From Buddleja alternifolia (lineage: Eukaryota; Streptophyta; Magnoliopsida; Lamiales; Scrophulariaceae), in the NCBI GenBank assembly GCA_019426215.1, contig CM033401.1, positions 20,527,134-20,591,133 of the forward strand: DNA of 64,000 bases. The letters are read 5' to 3'. The notes beneath the pieces were generated by a model that saw nothing but the letters and a program-made list of their open reading frames with translations, ran no database searches and had not been told where the DNA came from. Below are positions 1 to 11,811 of the stretch, piece by piece (the first letter of the stretch is position 1; each line of letters begins with the position of its first letter). Position numbers and translations under genes: made by a program.

Positions 1-1351
1 AAATTGTTGAAGTATATTGCACATGTAAGGGGATTTGTTTGAGCTTAATTGCCTATACGTTTAGATACTACTAAGTATGAAATAACTTGTTGTATATAGG
101 TAGCTTATAAAGTGTATTGTGTTGTGAAAATAATTGTATTTTTGGATAACAGGATATTTTCGTGGTTCCGAGCGCCGAGGCAACGACGCCGGTTTTTGTA
201 TTGTGAGGGTTTCTCTTGTTCTTTCAATTTGAACTTGTTTACCACTTTCGATCTTTCTATCTAATAATCCTAGTTAGTTGTGATATCGTAAGTTTTGTGG
301 TTCTGAACCCTTAACTTCATGTAAGGTAAGTGTCCAATCGTGTCTCGATGTTTGGTAGTGTTTCGTTTCCTCTGTATCTCGTTCGATTATAAATCATTGC
401 ACCCGTTCTATTAGGAAATTCGTTGAAACCATTATATTTCTTGACTCTACTCCGTCGGCAAAGGGAGCTAAGTGCTATACGTGGCAAAGTGCCACGCGAC
501 GGCGGGGTCCACCTCTTTAGCCCGTAGGAGCCACCTCTAGAGTCCCAATATCCGGCATCTATCTGCGATGTACCTAAGCTTTGAATTTTAAAGGTAGAGT
601 GAAGGGAGCTAAGTGCTATACGGGGCAAAGTGCCGCGCGACGGCGGGGGCCACCTCTTGAGCCCGTAGGAGTCACCTCTAGAGTCCCGACACCTACAATT
701 CATAACTCGTATAATATGTACAGAAAGGTGTGAAGTCCTTACGGGTATGGGACAGTGGAGATATAGATTCTAATGGTTATATATTGATTCCAAAGTATAC
801 GAGATGTCTTCCATTAATTAGTCCTTTGTGTTGCACTTGATCGTTTGCCCTTATAGTATTCTCGTCTTATTCTATTACCCTCCTTTATATGTGCTTGTTT
901 TATTTACATCTTCCGCTGCAGATTCAGTTTCAGAATAAGGTAAAGCAAGTTACTAGTCACCTCACTGGGTCATTCGGACTCACCCTTCTTTCCTCTTTTT
1001 GTTTCAGAGGAGCTCAATATGTCAGGCCCGGAAGGCGAAGTCATGACTAAGGAAGCTTAAGAGTCTATAGAGTCTAAGAGTCAAATGTTACTGTTTGTAA
1101 ATGTTTTGTACATTGTCTAGTTTTGCTGACCTATGGTTTTGAGTTACTTCCGCTGTGACATGTACATGTGATGTTAGGCTATGTATATATATGTGCTCCG
1201 TGGGGTTATTGTTTGTGTGGGTTGAAAGTTTTTTTTTTTTTTGTTATAGTTCACGCTTAACGTTAGCTCATTACGTAATCGTCTCTTGAATTGAGCTGGC
1301 GTTGCGGTGTAGCGGGCTTCGGCTCCCATCCCCTGGCCGGAGGATTCCACA
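1..1351 (+). mobile_element. Probable gypsy-type LTR or LTR-adjacent sequence, truncated on the right
   Basis: No convincing protein is encoded. The stretch near 955-1015 (a CTCACTGGGT-type motif, then ACTCACCC, then a pyrimidine-rich run ending TTTCAG) and the later TTCCGCTGTG near 1148 resemble the 3' part of LTRs of plant Ty3/gypsy elements, read on the plus strand. It also holds a direct repeat (separate entry). On the right it stops abruptly at about 1351, where sequence matching the protease start of the Sirevirus-like elements begins. The left end lies outside the window. Family assignment is an inference from general appearance; an unrelated non-coding repeat is possible. Confidence 0.4.
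461..690 (+). repeat. Direct repeat, two 89-bp units 141 bp apart
   Basis: Positions 461-549 and 602-690 are near-identical. Both start AAGGGAGCTAAGTGCTATAC and end CACCTCTAGAGTCCC, with a GC-rich centre. The units differ at about ten positions. They make a long but meaningless open frame on the minus strand. Tandem units of this sort are common inside plant LTRs. Confidence 0.85.
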
Positions 1352-1574
1352 TTTATCACCGAATATAACTTGAGGACCATTGGTTGTACGATAGCTGACC
1401 AAGAGATCATTTTAGCCTGTATTGGTGAATTGAAGTATTGTTGCTGGCACTAAGTACCTGCATTTAAAGGGTAGTTCTAATTCTTTTTAGGTACACATTT
1501 TGACTTGGGTCCTTTAATGTTAGTGACGTTAGTCTGAATTAAAATTTTAGGAATCCATATTTTCCTTGTCTTCA

Positions 1575-3672
1575 TTATGGTAGGACCGGCCTTTTCGAGT
1601 TTCGGTTTGTGATGTGTGTGCTTTTTAGGTGTAAATTAATATCCTGAATTATAATAATAATCATAATGATAATCATAGTCATAATCATCATAATATCGAT
1701 AATATGACCTTGATCTCTGAGGATATAGATGCTGGTATTTTCTTGGCGCTGGCTTAGGAGTCTCTTTTGGCGATTGACGTTAGCGTTTGATTCACTGGTA
1801 GAAGGTTTCTTCTTAGCCTTTTGAGCATTTAGATAGACCTTTTTTTGTGAATCATTCACTTTTGTCTTCTCCTTGTTGCCTGAGTTGGCTTTGGCCTTCT
1901 CATTTGGCATTTTACCATTGTCTCTTGGTTCATTCAGCAATTGTTTATTTGAACTCTTCTCAACAAATGCTGCACCTTTTCCTTTGTTGGTTGCCGTAAC
2001 CTTAGACGATTTTGATTTATGACCAAATTTATCACAACCTAAACCGGTCATTTTACCAAAAATTCTGGTTACCTCAGTCGCATTATCTAAGTTTCTTGAA
2101 GCTTTTGATAATGATGTGACGGGTTGTTCTGTTTTGGTAAGTTTAGCGATTAGCTCAGCTTCTTTCTTGACTATCATATCAAGATCACTTTTCAACTGAG
2201 CAATCTCTGACTCAAGCGACTTATTCTTCCCAATGCACTGTTGCAGAACTAGCAACTCGGCTTTGAGCTTCACATTATCACTTTTAAGCACAGAGATGTC
2301 ATCAAAGTGTTCTTGATATAGTCTGGCGACACCTTGACAATCCTTATAATATTCATTGACTTTATCAAGTAATTCATTATATGAAAGGGATGAGATAGTT
2401 CATAGGTTACCTCTGATAGTGAGTCATAAGACGTTTCTTTGTCTCTTGCCATGAGACAAATTAGCGTTGAGTCACTAGATGGCTCATCATCACTGCTTTC
2501 ATCAGAAGATTCCAAATCTTCTTTAGGTGTGAAGAATGGTTCAGATTCCGCTAGCAAACCTTGTTGACGAAGGTTGCTCCTGAATTGGTTGCTATCCACA
2601 TGATCTTGCCTTGAGGGCTTAGATACATTTGGATAAGGGCAATTTACCTGGTAGTGCCTTGGTTTCCTGCAATTATAACATAGATTAGTTCTCATCTTTT
2701 GTTCAGTTGTCAACCTTTTAGAAACCTCTGGAGCTGAGAGATTCTGATTTTGATTCAGAGATGAAGGTGCTTGATATTGAACTGGCACTGGAGCTTGTGG
2801 TGCAGAGTACACTGGCGCTTGATACTGAGGTAGGGGAGGGGTTTGAAATGAGGTCTGTCCATTAGGATTTCTCTTTTCATATCTTAGAAATTTCTTGAAT
2901 TTCTTGACCAATAACGCTATTTCCTTTTTGTCATTCGATTTTGGCACTTTACCCTTATTCTTAGTTGCTACAATTAAAGCTCCGAATTCAGTCGCTGAAC
3001 TTGATGTATCACTGACTTCACCTAATTCAAACTCAAAAGCCTTTAGCTCTGGAAACACATATTCTGGAGTTATAATATCCAACATTTGAGATTCTCTCAT
3101 TGCTCCTGTCTTGATCAAATACTTGGGTAGAAGACTTCTAAAAATCTTGTTGGCCATTTTCTTATTGGTCAACTCTTTATCTAATGATGCTAACCCTGCA
3201 ATAAGCGAAGTAAACCTTGCATCCAATTGATCTAGCTCTCATTGGGCTGCATCTTAAAATGCTCAAATCTTTGCATGGCCATAGAGAGCTTGTTTTCCCT
3301 CATTTGTGCGGATCCTTCACATGCAACAGCCAACTTATCCCATATTTCTTTTGAAGTCTTACACAACTTAATTTTGTTGAACAAACCCTCATTGTCTATC
3401 AATGCTGAGTAGAGAGCACTTCGTCAAACATTATCCATATTTGCTCTTTTATGATCTTCTGGCGTCCATTCCAATTTTGGCTTCTCAACGCAACCATTTG
3501 GAATCGCTTCATTAGCTCCCGGGACTCGAGTTATAACTTTCATAATCTGAATATGGTCATGTAAAAGTACATCACACATCTCATTATCGCATGAACACAA
3601 ATATGTAAATGCTCTAAGTTTCCACGAAATATAATTTCATTCAACCAACTTAGGCATCTTAGTAAAAGCTAT
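1575..3672 (-). pseudogene. gag: Sirevirus-like gag, decayed
   Basis: Homologous to the open gag at 62291-63685 and to the gag at 15916-18151. In order on the minus strand: the N-terminal WKLRAF region (about 3600), the retrotransposon gag domain (3100-3500), a proline/glutamine-rich linker (about 2760-2860), a CCHC zinc knuckle CYNCRKPRHYQVNC (about 2660), an acidic stretch, and a lysine-rich coiled-coil tail (1575-2291). The knuckle keeps all four metal ligands but has Arg where the other copies have Gly. Breaks: the start ATG is ATA at about 3670, a TGA follows about eleven codons later, and there are several frame changes between 3226 and 3640 and at about 2280. It cannot make a full Gag. 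Confidence 0.85.
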
Positions 3673-3780
3673 GATGTGAGAATTTTCTTTTAAAAGCAAC
3701 CAAGTTTTTGAAAAAAGATCTAAACAAGCAATTACGCTCGGAAATGCTTTGGTTTCTACTTCAACCACTGTGATACCAAT

Positions 3781-4850
3781 TGCTGGTCCCAAGTAGCATA
3801 TGAAAGGGTTTAGAAAGAGGGGTTGAATAGATCCTGAAGTCTTTTTCGACTTTAAAAAAAAATTCGTATCACTTTTAAACATTTTGAATGCTAGGAAAGC
3901 AAAGCGCCGGGTCAGGCGCTAAAGATAAAATAACTTAGACTTAGTGATTTCGGTAATTACCAAAGTAGGGTAACACTTAGATCTTTTAATCAGGGTTAGC
4001 ACAGCGGAAATGATTTTAATGCTTAGCGTTCAATTTAACCAAATGGTCCCTTAACCGTTTATAAATCCTTTTTAAGAGTATGATGTGAATAATAAAGTAA
4101 GGCAATAAAATAGTAAATAACACAATATGTTTAAAGGTTCACTGGGTGATGTAATGCTAGCTACGCCCTTCTTCTCCTTTCACACTCGGAGGAAATTCAC
4201 TAGATTGATTATCTAAGGATCACACAGACGCTTCTACAAAATGGTGAATAAGGTGAAGTTGATCTTGAGCTGCTTGATCACAAAGAATTCAGTTCCACTA
4301 GAGATCTTCTTCTACAAGCTTCTCTCACTTAGAAATACTGCATGTAAGGATTCAATAACTTTCTCACACAAATTGAAAGAGGTTGCTGGTTTTATCACAA
4401 AAGTTTGTTTGATTTTGGAAGTTCAAAACACTTAGGATATCTCAACACTAATTTACAGTTTTTCTTTGAAAATGTTTGAGATATTTGTGACTGTCGCTAT
4501 GGTGTTTGTAAGCTTTTCTTGAGAGAATTTCAGCAACGTTTTGACCTTTTCTTGTGTATGTACGTATGTTTTAGGATTTGCTGGTGGTACTATTTATAGA
4601 GATCACTTGAGCTTTGTTTGTTAGACACATGCAAGTACGTGTCTCTCAAGCAGTGCATAAATAGCCTTTTTCTCTGACATTCCTGAAATTCTGCTGAATC
4701 TGATTGGATGTTAGCAAATTTTGGCTATGGAGTTTGTAAGCTTTTCTTGAGAGGAATTCTGATAGTCTAGTCAAATAGTGGCTTGTCCACAAGTCATATT
4801 ACCTTATCACATTTAATGCACTTAGCACCAAAATTTAATTTCAGTGGCTT
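3781..4850 (-). repeat. Partial 5' LTR of the Sirevirus-like element at 1352
   Basis: The plus strand begins TGCTGGTCCCAAGTAGCATA, matching the terminus of the other LTRs (TGGTGGTCCC at 5719 and 18265, TGATGGTCC at 45441). The common blocks (TAAGACTTAGTGAT-type sequence, the TCACTGGGTGATGTAAT block, the TTTATAG TATA region near 4590, the GACATTCCTGAAAT block) are recognisable to about 4850, after which similarity is lost. The far terminus CTAACA is missing. Confidence 0.8.
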
Positions 4851-5286
4851 TTGTAAATCGACAATATTGACTTATCATCCCTGGGAAGCCCAACATATAA
4901 ACTTCAAAAATAACTACGTGTACTGACCTACACTTTATTCTAAACACACGATGACACATCTAGACCATGAAAAAATTATTTTGGAAACTCTTAACCACAG
5001 TTTCATAAAAAATTTATTGGAGTTAGCGCCCAGCGTGCCAATTATTTGGACGTTATTCTCGAGATAACTCCAAGGCAATCTAATTGTAAATAAAGTTAAA
5101 ACTGTTGTTGGCATTGTTTATTCTTAAATATGCTTATAATGAAGTCCCGTAAGATCACACATAGTTATGGGACATCATCGCGCATCGGGTATGGCGATGA
5201 TGGAATATGCCTCCAAGGCTGCGATCCTTAAAACTAGTCCAAGTCGTGAAAGGGTTCATTAAGATGAGGGATATTGATGAAACCAA
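4851..5286. other. Non-coding spacer, unassigned
   Basis: No open frame of note and no match to other parts of the window that I can see. It contains a GTTAGCGCCCAGCGTGCCAA block around 5024-5043 but no recognisable ends. Probably further decayed repeat DNA. Confidence 0.4.
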
Positions 5287-5718
5287 TGTTAGGTATATGC
5301 CCTAGATGCCAGTGAGGACTGATAGTTAGATTAGGGCATCTAATTATGTTGTACAAACTATTGAAACGAAATTAATAAAGGCATTTATATTTTATTCATA
5401 TAAATCTTTATGGCATCTAAATAAGTATTGAACATATAGTCCATGTGAATAAGAGTTTGAATCTTTGCCCTTTATAGAATAAAGACATGGCATGGGAAGA
5501 GTCTTACACCTTATCACTTAAAAGGGTTCGCAAGTCAAAGAATCTTGATTGGGCATTAAGATTCGACTTGTATGACACATGCTCTGTCGATGAGTGCCAG
5601 TCGAACACTATAGGGATAGTGGGAGCAAGTATCATAGATTTGTCAATGGAATTGACATATTCGAACATGGCTCGTAGTAATCCGATTACATGGGTATTTA
5701 CTCAGTCGCCAATGATTG
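5287..5718 (+). repeat. Copia LTR fragment, family B (plus strand)
   Basis: It starts TGTTAGGTATATGCCCTAGA and matches, in reverse complement, the LTR that borders the copia pol at 58107 (57785-58101 and 55517-55646). It is cut at 5718 by the terminus of the Sirevirus LTR. The open frame at 5487-5768 inside it is non-coding LTR sequence. Confidence 0.8.
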
Positions 5719-7230
5719 TGGTGGTCCCAAGTGGCATACGAAAGGGTCTAAAAGGGGGGGGGGGTTGAATAGACCCTGAAGTCTTTTTAGACTTCAAAAA
5801 TTTCGTTTCACTTAAATATTTTGAACGCTTGGAGTACTGATCGCTTGGGTCAAACGCTTCAGGTATAGTTAACTTAGACTTAGTGATTTTAACTATTTAC
5901 CAAAGTAGGGCAAATCTTAGATCGCTTAATCAGGGTTAGCACAGCGGAAATGAGTTTTTAGCGTTCTATTAGTTAATTTAATCGCTGATTACTTCGAATT
6001 GTCTTTTTCAAGAGAATGAATGATGCAATAAAATAATGCTAAGACAATAAAGTAAATGACACAATATTTGTAAGGTTCACTGGGTGATGTAATCCCATCT
6101 ACGTCCTTCTTCTCCTTTTTCACTTGGAGGAATTTACTATGATGATAATCAAAGAATTCACACAGAATCTTCTACACAATAGTAACAGGTGATAATGATC
6201 TTGGGCTCCTTGATCACACAGACTTCAGCACCAATGAAGATCGTCTTCTTCAAGCTTTTCTCACTCAGAAATACTGCTTGAAAGGGTACAACAACTTTTC
6301 TCACTCAGATGAAAGGTTGAGGTTTATCTCTAGGGTTTTGTTTGGTTTTGGAAAGATCAAACAACTTGTAATATCTCAAGTGGAATTTGGATTTCTTCTT
6401 TGGAAGATGTTTGAGATATTTTGTGACTATTTGGAATGTATGTAAAAAGCTTGAAAGGTTTTGGCTGTGGAGTTTCAAAGCCTTTTTTACAGCAAGAGTA
6501 CGTGAATATTTTTGCAATAATGATTTTCTCGTACGTATGTGTGTCTTTGTGGTTTTGCTGGGGTAAGGTATTTATAGACACTTTCTTGGGATCTGTCCGT
6601 TGGACACATGTAGGCGCGTGTCATTCACGTAGCGAGTGAATATACCTAAGTTTTGACATTCCTGAAAATCTGCTGGGGCCGATTGGACGGGAGCAGTTTA
6701 ATCTATGAAATTCTGACAGTCTGAGTCAAAAGGTGGCTTGTCCACAAGTCATTTTTGCTTATCACATTTAATGCTCTTATCAAGCATTTAATGCATTTTG
6801 AATTTATTTCCCGTTGGAAATAAATGTCCGTTGATGATTGCATTTAAGTCCTTCATAGCTTGAGGATTTATTTCAGGTGAATCCGCCATAAGTCGCTCGA
6901 GTGTTTTGGGCGCTTGATTCAAGAGTCCTGAAAAGAGATCTGTTACCGTTTGACGGTCGCTAAGCAGAAGATCATTATCTCTGGCTGATTTCAGACCCTG
7001 GTCTTTGACTTCTTCTCTAATAGACTCACCTAAAATTCTACTAGTGATTCAGACGCTAAGACTTTAGTCTAAAATTTTACAAAGATAAAAATTACAAGCC
7101 TAAAAAATAAATTACAACTTTCAAACGCTTATACATCAATCTATGAAAAACGAAACTTACATTACTTTGGAGTCTAACAAAGAATCCTATCTTGTCATCA
7201 TCAAAACATCTAACATGAAATTTCCTAACA
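5719..7230 (-). repeat. 3' LTR of the Sirevirus-like element
   Basis: Plus-strand ends are TGGTGGTCCC and CCTAACA. It contains the poly-G tract (about 5753-5764), the GTATTTATAGACA block at about 6568-6580 (TATA box on the minus strand) and the TCACTGGGTGATGTAATCCC block. Ends were placed by comparison with the TSD-flanked solo LTR at 45441-46945. Confidence 0.93.
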
Positions 7231-7243
7231 ATTTCCCCTTTTT
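7231..7243 (-). promoter_or_regulatory. Polypurine tract for plus-strand DNA priming
   Basis: On the minus strand AAAAAGGGGAAAT lies immediately before the LTR terminus TGTTAGGAAATT. This is the normal place and composition of an LTR-retrotransposon polypurine tract. Confidence 0.75.
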
Positions 7244-10185
7244 GATGATGTCAAGACTTTTAACTCTTTTATATGTTTAAGAGTTATTAAAGAAAAGCCC
7301 AAAAGATATAAGTTAGCGTTTGGAAAGTTAGTAACAGTTAGCTAAAGTTAGATTAGCTTCAACAAGATGTTTCAGCGTTAAAACATTCATTCATTCATAG
7401 AGTTTAAAGCATATATGTTTTACACTGAAATAGTAATAAGTAAAAAAAATCAAAACATTTAAGTCACTTTCTCTGTCGCTTTGCCCTTTCTTCACTTTGA
7501 AAGATTTCTAGCGATGGCTCCATCAAAACACGATCGATGTCAATCATCGTCGTATGTTGGACTTCATCATAATCATGCCTTTGACGATTAGCGCTTTCGT
7601 TTAACTCTAACAACCTTTCCATCCATTCTCTTGGCTGAATGCCAAGTTCACGAATCAAGTCGTGATAGATATCCTTTTGATGATGACCTGACGGTCTCCA
7701 CTTAACAGGTCGTTGTAGTCTACCGGCATAAGCAGGAAATCCCATACTTTCTAAGAAGTCGGGGTCGATTACCTTGGCTTTCTCTTCTTAGATAGCATCT
7801 TCTTAATGCTAACAAGCTCTTCAAACATTGAGCGCCAATGTTTATTATCCGTCTTGGAGATCGCTTTGGTCTTTTCTTTATCTTCCCCCTTCTTGACATT
7901 ATCAAGGGAGTTCTTTAGATCAGCGACATCTCTTTGCAAAAGTCTGACTTCTTCTACTAGAAGAGCCACTTGTTGGGCGACACTCTGAGCGGCAGCATCG
8001 GTGAAAATATGTCTATCAGCATCGGCTGCAGCGCTCTGAGCTAAGTGACGATTGAATTCAGATGATAACTGAGTGACTAAGGGAGATATTGTTTCTATGA
8101 CAGTTGCAGTGCTTTTATTTGTAGTGTTTGCAATATCATGACTTCTTGTATCCGACACGAGGCGGATGTGCCTATCTGCAGCCTCAAAGATTTTGGAGCA
8201 GGAACCCTCAATATTGGTGAGTGAGTTCCGGACTGCCTGTCTGAAATCTTTGGCCTCTTGATCGCTCTCGGAATCTGACTCTGAATCTGAATCTGAAGAA
8301 GAACGCTCTGGAGAACTTGAAATTGTAGCCTTGCCTTTAGCTTTGTCTCTGATAAAAGGTTCTTCAGGCGCTTGAGCAATTTCAGCATGTACTTCTTCAA
8401 CAGCTTGATCCAGGGTAGGATCAACCGCTGGGGGCTCTACTACCGGGGCGCTAGAAAGATCTGGCAAAGAAGCCTCAGGAGGTTGAGCGACTTCCTCAGT
8501 AGGAGCAAAGGCCTCTTCCATAATTTGGACTGGAGGAGATGGTTCACGAATACCAATGACCCAGAGAGGGCCAAGGGCTTCTAAGACATGCCTTGGGCTA
8601 ATCAGGCTAGATTGCGAAACAAAGAATATAGCGTCTTCGCGCTCTTCGGTACTGAGTGCAAGTTGCACACCTTCCGGCAAAGCAATCCCTGAAGTATATC
8701 GATTGAAAAAGTCCAAAATTAGCGGCATAAGAGCTTGAGCTGCTTCTGTATCCACTGGCCGAATAAGCGATATCATCTTGGCCACTTGAATGTTCGATTG
8801 ACTGTAGAGCACCGGGTGAAGAGTATATCCTCTAAAGTTATAACACCCTGAAAAGTGATTGAAACTGATGTCCATCGCTTGGGCATTTTCAAACACGGCT
8901 CTCATATCTCGGTGGAATTCAGCGAACTCAGCGTGTTCATTTGAGACGTCCACACGAATCTGACTCTGGATTGGAAGAATTGGATGTTTACTTGATGAAG
9001 CGTCTTCATTTAGGTCAGGGAAGATTCGTTGAACAAAACCGACACGAGGATGCAGAACATAGCGTCTACCTTATGCGTATAAGGCAAGCTCCCGGCGAAT
9101 GTAGCGTTCAATAGGTTGGCGATACCTTGGCAAAGTGCTAACATTGCCGACAATAATCTGACGCTGCTGGAGCAAGAAGGTAGCATATCCTCGGCGTCTG
9201 TACTCTATCCCAAATTCAAAAAGGAAGGGATATCTCATCAGTTCTTCAATATTGGAGAAGTGAAGAACGAAATCTTCAGCCCACCTGGTTGTATCGATCA
9301 TCCAACGCTTTCCATGTTTATCCGCTTTCTTCTGTTCTTTCTTAGTGGTAAGGAACTTAAAAAAGCGTTCCACATCTTCATCATAGTCTTCCGTAAATAA
9401 TCTAGCGAGATACTCTCGGGCTTCATCTTCTATCCAAGAATTGACAGGATTTGGGCGCTCAGCGACTAGCGGTCCCTTGCCTTTCCATAATTTTAGTGGA
9501 TTTGGAGAGAGAGCGTTCTGGGGAGACTTGACAATGGAAGGAAGTGCTGAATAGCCTATCTTGTTGAGATCTTCCTCATCTGGATTTTTGTTCCAATCAC
9601 CCATGTGTGGGTTCTTGAAAACAATCTTGTTTTGACGTAGAGGGTAGAAGGACTCGTCCGAGCGACCAAGCATGTTGAAGCGCTGAAGATCAAGGTCAGC
9701 TCTATTGAAGACTGGATGACGAATATACTCGAAGCGTGATTGAAGTCGCTCCAAGGAATGTAGTCCTAGATCGGCTATTCGCTCAAAGATTTCAAATTTG
9801 TGGGAGTTGGACATATCGGGCCTATGGAGGGTTATCTGAAAGTTGATTTCCAACTCGGCAAGTGTCTGAGCATCTCGTTCTTTGGCGGCATAATAGTATT
9901 CAACATCTGGAGTGTATCCGCGCGGGAAGAAATCAATGACACGAGGGGGAGGTCCCATTGGCGTGGGAACAATTGCAATTGCTTCAGTTGGGATAGGGGC
10001 CACTTCTATCGACCGCTCAGCATTCAAAGTCTCTTCACTGGTTGATGATGTTTCAGCGGTAGGAAGGTCTTGGGAAACTTTCTTAGCGATATCCACAACA
10101 GTTGCAAGGTCCACATCCATTTCAACAGGAATCTCGGATGGTGGAGAGGCATCAGCGATTGGATCTTCTTGAGGTTCAACTTGAG

Positions 10186-10265
10186 CTGATACATGTAAGA
10201 GATTGAGAACAGCAGGCAAAATTTCCACTAAGTAGAAACTAAAGAGAAAGGACTACATCGCTTAC
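10186..10265 (-). other. Predicted intron 2 of the extra Sirevirus gene (80 nt)
   Basis: The donor is CAGG then GTAAGC. The acceptor ends ATGTATCAG after a pyrimidine-rich stretch. In-frame stops lie inside. Removing it joins the exon 2 frame to the exon 3 frame in phase 1. A nearer acceptor at 10228 would also keep phase but gives a 38-nt intron, too short for a usual plant intron. Confidence 0.6.
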
Positions 10266-10451
10266 CCTGAGGAATATCATCGACTATTTCAGTCGCTTGA
10301 TCTGTTTCTTTTGTCGGTACAGTTTCCTCAGGCTCCGGGGCAACTTCTTCCGGATCTAAATCTAGAAAAGAAGTTATTGGATCAGCACGAATGGGAATAT
10401 GCAATTCTTCAAGAGTGTTGAGAATATGTTCAAAACTGATCGTACTTCGCG

Positions 10452-10523
10452 CTGAAAGAATTTTATCCTAGCGTTAGACACTAACGAGGAAAGGATATAC
10501 TAATTTGCTTAGCAAATACTTAC
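10452..10523 (-). other. Predicted intron 1 of the extra Sirevirus gene (72 nt)
   Basis: The donor is CAGG then GTAAGT, a near-perfect plant consensus. The acceptor is AAATTCTTTCAG, with a CTAAC branch-like motif about 25 nt before it. The unspliced frame runs into a stop in the intron. Joining the exons keeps an open frame across all of exon 2. Confidence 0.65.
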
Positions 10524-11811
10524 CCTGAACGTTCTCAGAAGGAGAAGCGTCTTGAGGATCTGAGATGACTTCGGGAGCAGCGTCAGAAGGAGGAACGGTC
10601 GCTGATTCTTCAAGCGCTCGTTTTGGTGAAACGCTAGTAGATGCGACTAGAGTAGAAAGTGGAGTCCGTCTTCTTGCGAGCAGCACTTCTTCTTCTACAG
10701 CTGTTTTCTCTTCCTCGGGAACTGAAAAGATAAACGCGGTAGGAGGCGGAGGAGATTTGGGAGAAGGAGAGGGAGAAGGAATCTTTTTCTTTTTCTTGGG
10801 CTCCGCTTTCTTCTTCTTGTTTTGTTCAGGCTTCTGTTTCTTCGCTGGCTGGGATGGCTCAGCGACTTTGAGAACTATCTTTCTCTTTGGTCGCTTGACC
10901 ACCACTTCCTCTTCGGATGATGATGACGAAGACGCTTGATCCTCATCATCGCTGCGAACAACTCCTTCTGCTTGAAGTCGCTCACGCTCATCTTGTGGAA
11001 CAGCTGCACCAGCTCTTTTCCTTGGTATTTGTCTTTGCAGCTCACTGATCATTTTCTTTCCATAGAATTTTGTCGCTGGAATCTTTTTGCCTGCGGATTC
11101 AGTATATCCGCTAGCGTTAAGAATCCTACTAAGTATAATCCCATAGGGCTTGGGATTCACAGACTTGGCCATTGCTGCCTTAAAGCGATTAAATACATAT
11201 AAAGACCAATTTACTTTTAACTTGATCAGGATGGCCACCATCATCTTGTATTGTATGTTCGTGATTTTGTCGAAGGTTCCTTTTCTGCATTCGATCATTT
11301 TTTAGCAGATGTCTGCGAGTATAACGTATTCACCCTTCATATCATTCTTCTTGAAACTCGGCTCATACGCAGCAGCAACATCGGGTTTCTTGACCATATC
11401 CCAGATTTTGGTAACATCACCTAGATTACCGTGTTCTACCTTAGGACCCTCATTGGGAAGACCCAATAAAGAACAAATTAAAGAAGGAGTGAGAGTGAAG
11501 ACCTCCTTAGCAAAGGGAAAGTTACAGGACATAGAATGTCCATCTTCAGAAATTTGGGCATTTTTGAAGAAATAGAGACATTCTTCTTCAAAGTAACTGG
11601 CAAAATTAGTAATCATGTCTCTTAAACCAGACTCTTGGACGAGTGGAAGAATCGTCCGGAGAGGGAAGCTCTGGTTAGTGTACAAATAGTCCCAATTTAT
11701 GAGGAAACCGGCGTTCAAAGTGACCACCTTCTCTCCTCGGGAAGATTTTCCGGCAGTAGTCTTGGAAGACTTTTTCGGTGATTTGGTTGATTTTGAAGCT
11801 TTGGGTGCCAT

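Larger units (their letters stand above)
1352..4850 (-). mobile_element. Truncated Sirevirus-like copia element (5' LTR part, gag, start of protease)
   Basis: Read on the minus strand this is a 5'-LTR part (3781-about 4850), a primer-binding-site-like stretch (about 3766-3778, GGTATCAC read on the minus strand), a broken gag (1575-3672) and the start of the protease region (1352-1500). The last part matches 15766-15960 of the larger element closely. The element ends at 1352, inside the protease reading frame, where it joins the gypsy-like sequence on the left. It is clearly more diverged than the copies at 5719 and 60669, so it is probably an older insertion of the same family. No pol core is present. 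Confidence 0.85.
7464..11811 (-). pseudogene. Extra gene between pol and 3' LTR, predicted three exons (Sirevirus additional ORF)
   Basis: Read on the minus strand: exon 1 11811-10524, exon 2 10451-10266, exon 3 10185-7464. Exon phases agree (phase 1 at both junctions), and exon 2 is open for 62 codons in exactly the phase the donors require. The start ATG at 11811 begins a lysine/serine-rich leader (MAPKASKSTKSPKKSSK). Next comes a region resembling the putative plant transposon protein domain (around LTPSLICSLLGLP), then an acidic-serine run, a lysine/proline-rich stretch like a nuclear localisation signal, a charged domain in exon 3, and a C-terminal coiled coil near 7800-7950. I see no signal peptide or membrane helix. 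Breaks: in-frame TAA at 11299-11301 and 9071-9073, and a frameshift near 7775-7790. Homologous protein sequence at 50345-51414 shows it is a family gene, not chance. Function unknown; a nuclear or nucleic-acid-binding role is only inference. Confidence 0.75.

Noticed and set aside
317..703. A 128-residue protein on the minus strand
   Set aside because: It is the 89-bp direct repeat read in frame; no start context and no known domain.
7760..7790. A third intron at AAGGTAATC in the extra gene
   Set aside because: The only nearby acceptor would give about 22 nt; a one-base frameshift explains the frame change better.
10228..10265. A 38-nt intron 2 ending at 10228
   Set aside because: Phase fits, but the length is below usual plant introns; the acceptor at 10186 gives 80 nt and a better pyrimidine tract.
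7464..11811. Calling the extra Sirevirus gene an envelope gene
   Set aside because: I see no signal peptide, fusion peptide or transmembrane segment; the name env-like would rest only on its position.
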